From Aquilaria yunnanensis (Eukaryota > Streptophyta > Magnoliopsida > Malvales > Thymelaeaceae), in NCBI GenBank assembly GCA_039654915.1, contig CM077598.1:67546041-67610040 (forward strand): a stretch of DNA of 64,000 bases, given 5' to 3'. Positions 58,242 to 64,000 of this stretch are shown piece by piece; position 1 is the first letter of the stretch, and the number at the start of each line of letters is the position of its first letter. Both the position numbers and the translations under genes were made by a program. The notes under the pieces are model-generated. The model worked only from the letters and a program-made list of their open reading frames with translations, was not told where the DNA came from and ran no database searches.

Positions 58242-59333
58242 TTAGGCGTAGAATTTTTTCAAGGCCTCTGAATGCCAAGTGTTTTTCAATTCTACGCCTT
58301 CGGCGTCGCCAAGCTTGTACACGCCTTTTCGTACTTCGGCGAGAACCAGATAAGGTCCTTCCCAATTTGCGCGAAGTACTCCGTGAGATGGCCTTCGGGG
58401 TGCAAAGTCGGCCTTTCGGAGAACGAGGTCTCCTTTTTTGATTTCTTTTGGCCTGGCTTTTAAGTTGATAGCCGCGGCCACTCTTTGCTGAAAAGCTTTT
58501 CTTCTCAGCTCGGCTATTTCTCTGTGTTCGGCCACAAGGTCGAGCTTAGTTCTCAGACCGAGGTCGTTTCTGCCTTCATCAAATACTTGCACCCGTATTG
58601 AAGGCTGAACTATCTCTATTGGGATAATGGCCTCTGTTCCGAAGACGAGTGAGAAGGGAGTTTCCCCTGTGGCTCTTCGTGGCGTCGTTCGGTAGCTCCA
58701 GAATACACTTTGGAGTTCTCCTGGCCATTTCCACTTGGCTTCCCCAAGTCTCTTTTTTAGGCCATCTTTTATGGTCCTATTTGATACTTCCACCTGCCCA
58801 TTGCTTTGGGGGTGAGCTACTGGGGCGAAGTGCATCTTTATTCCGAGGTCACTGATGAATTCCTGGAATCCTTTGTCTATGAACTGGGATCCATTATCAG
58901 CTACTAGTACCCTCGGTATGCCAAATCTGCATACGATGTTCTTCCATACGAACTTCTGCACTCCTTTTGCCGAGATAGTTGCTAGTGGTTCTGCCTCTAC
59001 CCACTTTGAGAAATAGTCCACTGCTACCACGCAGAATTTCACGCCTCCGGGCGCTATGGGGAGTGGCCCAATAAGGTCTATACCCCAGACTGCGAAGGGC
59101 CAAGGATAGTCTGCCGACGTTACCATTTCCGAGGGTATCCTCTGGATTTTTGCATGTCTCTGGCAACTACCGCACTTCTGGATGAACTGCCTTGCGTCCT
59201 TTCTCAGGGTAGGCCAGAAGTATCCTTGGCGGAGTATCACTGCTGCAAGGGCATCAGTTCCAATGTGCGAGCCGCACATGCCTTCGTGAACTTCTTCGAG
59301 GACCATCTCAGTATCCTCTTCGCCCACACATCT
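58242..59333 (-). pseudogene. TatB integrase
   Basis: Joins element DNA into the host genome. From 59327 down: zinc-binding region (HEGMCGSHIG..CGSCQRH), catalytic core with WGIDLIGPLP, VADNGSQF and NGQVEVSNRTI for the D, D and E residues, then AELRRKAFQQRV and the C-terminal KKGDLVLRKADF, WEGPYLV and EALKKFYA before the natural stop TAA at 58242-58244. No chromodomain, as expected of Tat. This section is fully open; a TAG at about 59331-59333 separates it from the RNase H section in the same frame. Confidence 0.9.
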
Positions 59334-60527
59334 CTACAGCGGATTTGCATATCCTTGCTGATATAACTCTTCACCAATCAGGAAGAATCTTCCGACGCGT
59401 CTTCGCAGTCTTGCAGCATTGCCGGCGTCTTCGGGAAGCTCATTCTCTGCGAGGTATCTCTTTATGGGGTCCTTCCACCCTGTTCCCGAGGTTGTTACGC
59501 TTAGCACGGAGATGCTTGGATGGTCTAGCACCTCGGTGTATGTTTTGGACTTCGCTAAGCAATCTGCCTCAGTGTTATTCCGCCGGGGTACATTTTCGAT
59601 CCGCACGGCGTCAAACTCTTGGATGAGTTTTGTTACCAGCTCGTGGTATTTTGCCAAGATTGGGTCCTTCGCCCCATAATCTCCTGGCGTCTGCCGAACT
59701 ACCAGCTGGGAATCACTGTGAGCCCTTAAGTTTCTCACGCCAATCTTTCTGGCCAAGCGTAATCCCGCTATGAGGGCTTCATACTCAGCCACATTATTGG
59801 TGACGTTGAAGCTGAACTTGATAGCCTTCATCACCTCTAGGCCTTCGGGTTCTCTGATAACTATTCCAACTCCCTGGTGTTCGGACCCCGAGGCTCCGTC
59901 AACATGCAAGGTCCATTCTGGCTCACCTTCTTTCGGATCTGGGTGGCTCTCCTCAGTGGTGGGTATTTCGGCGATAAAATCTGCCAATGCTTGGGCTTTT
60001 ATGGCCTTACGAGGCTCATACGTGATTTCGTGTTCGCCAAGCTCTATGAACCACTTGGAGAGCCGTCCCGAATGATCAACTCTCTTCATAACATCCCGTA
60101 GTGGTAGACTACTTCGGACGATGATGGGGTGAGCCTGGAAATATGGTTGCAGTCTTCTTCCTGCAAGCACCAAGGCGTATATAGCTTTTTGAAGCAAAGG
60201 GTACCTGACTTCGGCGCCATGCAGGGACTTGCTGACGTAGTAGACCGGCCATTGTTTCGGCCCTTCTTCTTTCACCAGGACCGAGCTCACGGCCTTTTCT
60301 GTGACGGCGAGGTACAGTACGAGGGGTTCTCCCTCCCGAGGTTGTCGCAGAGTCGGCAGGCTGGCCAGGTAGACTTTGAGTTCTTCCCAGGCCTTTTGGC
60401 AATCTTCATCCCAAGGACGATCATTTCTTCCGACGTCGCCTTCCAACTTTGCTGCCTTTGTGAGGACTTTGAAGAAAGGTCTACACCTATCTCCGTACCT
60501 GGAAATAAACCTGCTCAGAGAGGTTAT
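59334..60527 (-). pseudogene. TatB RNase H pair
   Basis: Two RNase H domains lie in succession. The first, RT-linked, has LVLYLAVTEKAVSSVLV and YPLLQKAIYALVLAGRRL; the second has the archaeal-type signature LHVDGASGSEHQG, NVAEYEALIAGL, AHSDSQLVV and EADCLAK with its four acidic residues. A second, archaeal-type RNase H is known of plant Tat elements and supports the lineage call. A one-base deletion at about 60527 (after LT of DVQRLT) breaks the frame between RT and this part; otherwise open to the TAG at about 59331. Confidence 0.85.
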
Positions 60528-61786
60528 TCTTCGGTCAGTCTCTGCACGTCTTTGACTGTGGCAGGAGTTCGGAACTCAAGCAGAGCCTTAATCTTCTCAG
60601 GATTGGCGTCGATGCCTCTTTCGGATACCATGTACCCAAGGAATTTTCCCGAGGTCACGCCGAAGGTACACTTCTCGGGATTAAGGCGAATCCCGAAGGC
60701 TCTGAGCTTTTGGAAGGTTTCCTCCAAATCTGCAACGTGGTAGCCGGGCAGCTTGCTTTTGACTATCATATCATCAACATATACCTCCATGTTTCTCCCC
60801 ATTTGGTCCTTGAAGACCTTGTTCATCAGTCTCTAGTAGGTGGCTCCAACATTTTTGAGCCCGAAGGGCATTCTGACATAGCAGTACGTTCCTCCCTCGG
60901 TGATGAAGGCAATTTTCTCTTCATCTTCGGGGTCCATCCTTATCTGATGGTAGCCGCTGAAGGCATCTAGGAAGCTCAGGAGCCCGTATTCGGCCGTTGA
61001 ATCTACCAGTTGATCTATTGGCGGGAGGGGAAATGAGTCTTTCGGGCAAGCATCGTTCAAGTTTCTGAAATCAATGCACATCCGGAGTTTGCTGCTACCT
61101 TCTTTTGTGGCGATGACCACGTTGCTTAACCATTCGGGGTATTTTACCTCCCTGATAACTTCAGCATCCAATAGGCGCTAGACTTCGGTTTTCACGAAGT
61201 TGCTTTTGTGGGCTGAGATGCTTCATTTCTTTTGCCTGATAGGTTTTGCTTCCGGGCTTACTTTGAGGCTGTGCTGTATTATGCCAGGGTTCACTCCTGG
61301 CATGTCTTTCGGCGAGTAGGCAAACAGATCTTTATTTTTCAGCAGAAAGGATACAAGATTTTCCTTGTCACCTTTGGCCAAGCTCTTCCCTATTCGGGTA
61401 GATTGTCCTGGGACAAGACCTACTGCTTCCGTTTTTGCTTCTGCGGGATGTCCTTCTTTGCCTTTCTCCTGCGCCTTTGCCTCCACCGTTTGTGTAGAGT
61501 TGTTTGCCGGAGCCTTTCGTGCTTTTACAAACACCTTTCTTACCTCGGCTTGGTCGATGAAGACCTCTGCATCTCCATCCTTGGTGGTGAATGTGACAGT
61601 CAAGTACTTCACATCGGGGCGAATGTGCAGGTTCCCCTGAGTCTGCCTTCCAAGGATGGTGTTGTACGAAGACGGGACGTCCATGACAATGAATCTTGCC
61701 ATTGTGGACGCGTACAACTCAGCTGCTCCGTCTACCGAAGTGCCTTTCATCATCAAGGGGAGGTCGATCCATCTGAGGACGGGTAG
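60528..61786 (-). pseudogene. TatB protease end and reverse transcriptase
   Basis: From 61756: the rest of the protease domain (MARFIVMDVPSSYN, QAEVRKVFVKAR), linker LVPGQSTRIG, NPGIIQHSL and KPIRQKK, then RT with YPEWLSNVVIATKEG, RMCIDFRNLNDACPKDSFPLP, MPFGLKN and the catalytic YVDD in EVYVDDMIVKSK at about 60760. Interrupted by TGA at about 61221, TAG at about 61178 and TAG at about 60832 (in ATY-stop-RLMN, usually Gln). All lie in one frame, so reading through would restore the domain; as it stands it is dead. Confidence 0.85.
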
Positions 61787-62836
61787 TTAGGATGGCCCAA
61801 CGCCGAAGGTGGGCATGGTGACAGGTTTAAGCTCGCTGCTGGAGATGCCCAAGCTCGGCAGTAAGTGCGAGAATAGGACGTCAGCATTTGAGCCATCAAC
61901 AAGCAACACTCTCTTGACGTCCCAGTTCCCTATTCTCGCCATTATCAGCAGCGGGTCGTCGTGGGGGAAGACGACGGTGGAGCCATCTTTGCGAGCCAGT
62001 TTCTTTGATGGACTTTGATACTCCATAACTGCAATTTCTCTGGCCTTCAGCTTTCTTTCCGAGGATGGGAGCCCCGGGGTGATGGTTTGGATGACCCCTA
62101 CTGGAGGTGGAAGGCGCCTTTTCGGACTTCTGTTTCTCCGCCTGTCGGAGTCATAGTCCTCGTTTTCGGCCCTCTCTTCCTCCTCTTTTCTGCCTTTTGG
62201 GGAGGGCATCCGCAGGTATTTGCGAAGTTTGCCCTGTTTGATCAGCGACTCGATGTACTTCTTCAGCTGGAAGCAGTCTTCGGTGTCATGACCGTGGTCG
62301 CGATGAAACTGGCAGAACTTCTTGGCATTCTTCTTATTATCGGCGGCCATGGCCTTTGGCCGCCGAATCTGCGTCCCTTGCCTTTCCAGCGCCATGAGAA
62401 TGTTGGTCCGTGTCGTGCTCAAGGGCATGAAACTTTGAGGTTTCCTTCCTCGCATTCGTCGTGGTCGGCCTCTGTGTTCAGAAAGATGCCGAGCTTGCTG
62501 ACTGGACCCTTCGGCGCGTTGATGATCAGACTTCGGCCCCGCCATCCTCAATTCCTCGGCTGTCATGTGCTGCTCTGCCCTTCGGTAAAATTCTCCGAGG
62601 GTCTCCGGGGGGTCCTTTGAGAACTCGTAGAACAGCTGTGAGTCACGCCGAAGGCCCCGTGTCATAGCGAGGATGCGGATTTCGGGCCGGAAGTCCGGGA
62701 CGCTGAGTGCTTCCCTGTTGAATCGTTCGACATAGTCTCGGATTGTCTCTCCGTTTCTCTGCTCTATGTCGAACATCTGTACAGGCATTTTGGCCGTCGG
62801 CCTGCTCCCAATGAACTGCTGGGTGAAGGCTGTGGA
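61787..62836 (-). pseudogene. TatB gag and protease active-site region
   Basis: Gag capsid part (FTQQFIGSRPTAKMPVQMF, ETIRDYVERFNREAL, EFYRRAEQHMTAEELR), then basic linker and a CQFHRDHGHDTEDC metal-binding motif, a charged stretch, HDDP and the protease active site. The latter reads LVDGSNADVLF: Asp is followed directly by Gly-Ser, while TatE has Asp-Asn-Gly-Ser. Stop TAA at 61787-61789 between GPS and LPVLRWIDLP is premature. The N-terminus is missing: coding sequence ends at 62836 at the junction with duplicated F1 LTR sequence, so the few N-terminal residues readable beyond are foreign. Confidence 0.85.
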
Positions 62837-64000
62837 CAACAAACACATGAAATGCAGCAGCAACAATAACCATAGATTAGTCTATACAAGATGTGATAAA
62901 CATAAATAAATCATTATGGCAGCCCTCCTCAAGCTAATGCTTGGTCTTAGGAGAATTTTAACAGTAGTTAGTACTAACTTTGGGCTCTAGAAACCCTCAC
63001 TTTACTGCTGTCATTGCGCACTTCACACTAGGTCACAAAACCTTCAATAAGTGCACTCCCCTCACTAAGCTTGGTTCATCAAGCTCATGGCTCTCTTCCA
63101 AGATTAGCCCTAGCACCATGGTTGCTCAAAAATATAGAAAACAACCCATGAGAGCAAGAGAACCATTACCAAATTGGGTAGGCTGAAAATCAAGCTTGAG
63201 CCTTGAAGTATCCAAGCAATAGATCTAGTTTGCTTCCAATTGCTTCCTTTTGCATTCAATTTCAATCAATTGCAAGTTTCAAGGTGTGGTGGTGATGGAG
63301 GATGTGTGGCTATGTTCTTGGCCTTGAGGAGGACTAAAATGAGAGAGAGATAAGTGATTTGTCCACTTAAATTGCCTTAAATGAGCTTAAGGGCACAAAA
63401 CACAATTAACAAGCTTAATCTTGCTTTATGTCATTTTCCTTCTCACTAATTATGGTTTCTTTCTTTTAAAATCATTGGTACACATGTGCCCAACATTTTT
63501 TTACTAATTGTCAAGTCTTGGCTGCCTCCTCCATGGTGGGATAACCCCATGATGCCCTTCTGCATCATCATTGTGTGACATCGTGAGCCTGGAGCAGAGA
63601 CTGCCTGTGAGAGAATACCTAGGTGAAGAAGCTCCGGTGGGAGGAAGACTGCAAAAACTCAGATAAAAAGGGTTAGGAGGTCCCCGGAGTGTCTTTCCAG
63701 GGAGGAGCCTCTAACGCCTAAGTCAGTGTTTCAAAATTGGAAGGTGAATAGTGAATGTTAGAATTTTCCCCTTTAAGTCTCGTCTCTCCTCTTTACCTGG
63801 GGTGCCTACTGAATATTTATAGGGAGGTGAACAGCAAAATTTCATTTGACATGGCCGGCCCAGATTTTGACATGCATTCGGTCAAATGCGATCCATACCT
63901 TCGGGCAGAAGGGGGAACATTTTGCTGGCCATAGGCCGCCTTGCCAAGGGCCTAGGCCGTGCGAGGGCAGCATGTCAGAGTGTCTCTAGGGGCGGCGTGT
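62837..64000 (-). repeat. Second copy of 42146-43308 (F1 LTR fragment plus TatA LTR)
   Basis: Begins CAACAAACACATG and follows 42146 onward with about nine substitutions and one inserted base to the window end. It includes the F1 LTR part (62837-63549) and, from 63550 (TGATGCCC), the TatA LTR inserted at exactly the same base. The shared insertion junction shows that this is a copy of the locus, not two independent insertions. Confidence 0.9.

Larger units (their letters stand above)
44217..62836 (-). mobile_element. TatB: near full-length Tat-like retrotransposon lacking its 5' LTR
   Basis: Minus-strand element. From the right: gag (N-terminus cut at 62836), protease, RT, RNase H, second RNase H and integrase to 58242. 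Then come tandem repeats, the accessory gene on the opposite strand (54250-56599), the reversed purine tract at 53409 and the 3' LTR. The LTR is split by copia C: 44217-44228 and 52555-53408, together 866 bp. It carries solo LTR D in the repeat region. Insertion into TatA is shown by TatA interior up to GCGGT (44212-44216), then the LTR start TGATGG. The right part ends inside gag at a foreign junction, so no 5' LTR or primer site is present. Confidence 0.85.

Noticed and set aside
61232..62620. Long plus-strand open frames of 184 and 201 codons
   Set aside because: They are antisense to TatB gag, protease and RT, and give no family resemblance.

Overview
The window is a piece of a large, repeat-rich plant nuclear genome, very probably an angiosperm. 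The evidence is plant-type LTR retrotransposons of three lineages (Tat-like Ty3/gypsy, chromodomain Ty3/gypsy, Ty1/copia), a CACTA transposon with plant Tnp2 architecture, spliced genes with GT..AG introns, and no bacterial-style operons. I found no intact host gene; the only host-like coding trace is a short protein-kinase fragment. Nearly every base past about 15.3 kb can be assigned to a transposable element, and most are nested in one another. Local names used below: TatZ, TatH, TatE, TatA and TatB (Tat-like elements), D (a solo Tat LTR), G (gypsy fragment), F1 and F2 (two chromodomain-type families with about 2.45-2.5 kb LTRs), and C (the copia element).

Layout: 1-6788 is TatZ (minus strand, 3' LTR cut by the window edge), a non-autonomous element that keeps an antisense accessory ORF but has no pol. 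6789-8336 holds a decayed kinase fragment and a TAA microsatellite. 8337-15279 is a CACTA element: Tnp2-type transposase on the minus strand and a right terminus at 15279. 15280-16647 is the 3' part of TatH (plus strand), inserted in gypsy fragment G (16648-18439, minus). TatE (plus) begins at about 18440 and is broken at 19056. Between 19057 and 33141 lies a recombined stack of F1 and F2 sequences, with an F2 solo LTR that itself carries a copia solo LTR. TatE resumes at 33142 (RNase H, integrase, antisense ORF) and reaches a truncated 3' LTR at 38911. From 38986 to 42857 are F2-like and F1 LTR fragments. TatA (42858-44216) is inserted in that F1 LTR, TatB (44217-62836) in TatA, copia element C (44229-52549, 5-bp target duplication CTGGG) in the TatB 3' LTR, and solo LTR D (57081-57947, target duplication GCAAG) in the TatB internal region. 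From 62837 to the end the sequence is a second copy of 42146-43308, about 99% identical, which looks like a tandem-duplication junction with a unit of about 20.7 kb.

The Tat-like elements carry gag, protease, RT, two RNase H domains and integrase in one orientation. In the opposite orientation, convergent with pol, is a spliced four-exon accessory gene with a PF04195-like (putative gypsy-type transposon) N-terminal region, a lysine-rich linker, coiled coil and conserved C-terminus. A TATA box lies 400-615 bp inside the 3' LTR edge in all five elements. Between the convergent genes lie tandem repeats that differ in each element. Most stop codons that break these elements are readable as C-to-T changes in CAG, CGA or TGG codons, as expected of methylated, silenced transposons. 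Copia C is the youngest complete element: LTRs about 99% identical, one premature stop in the polyprotein.
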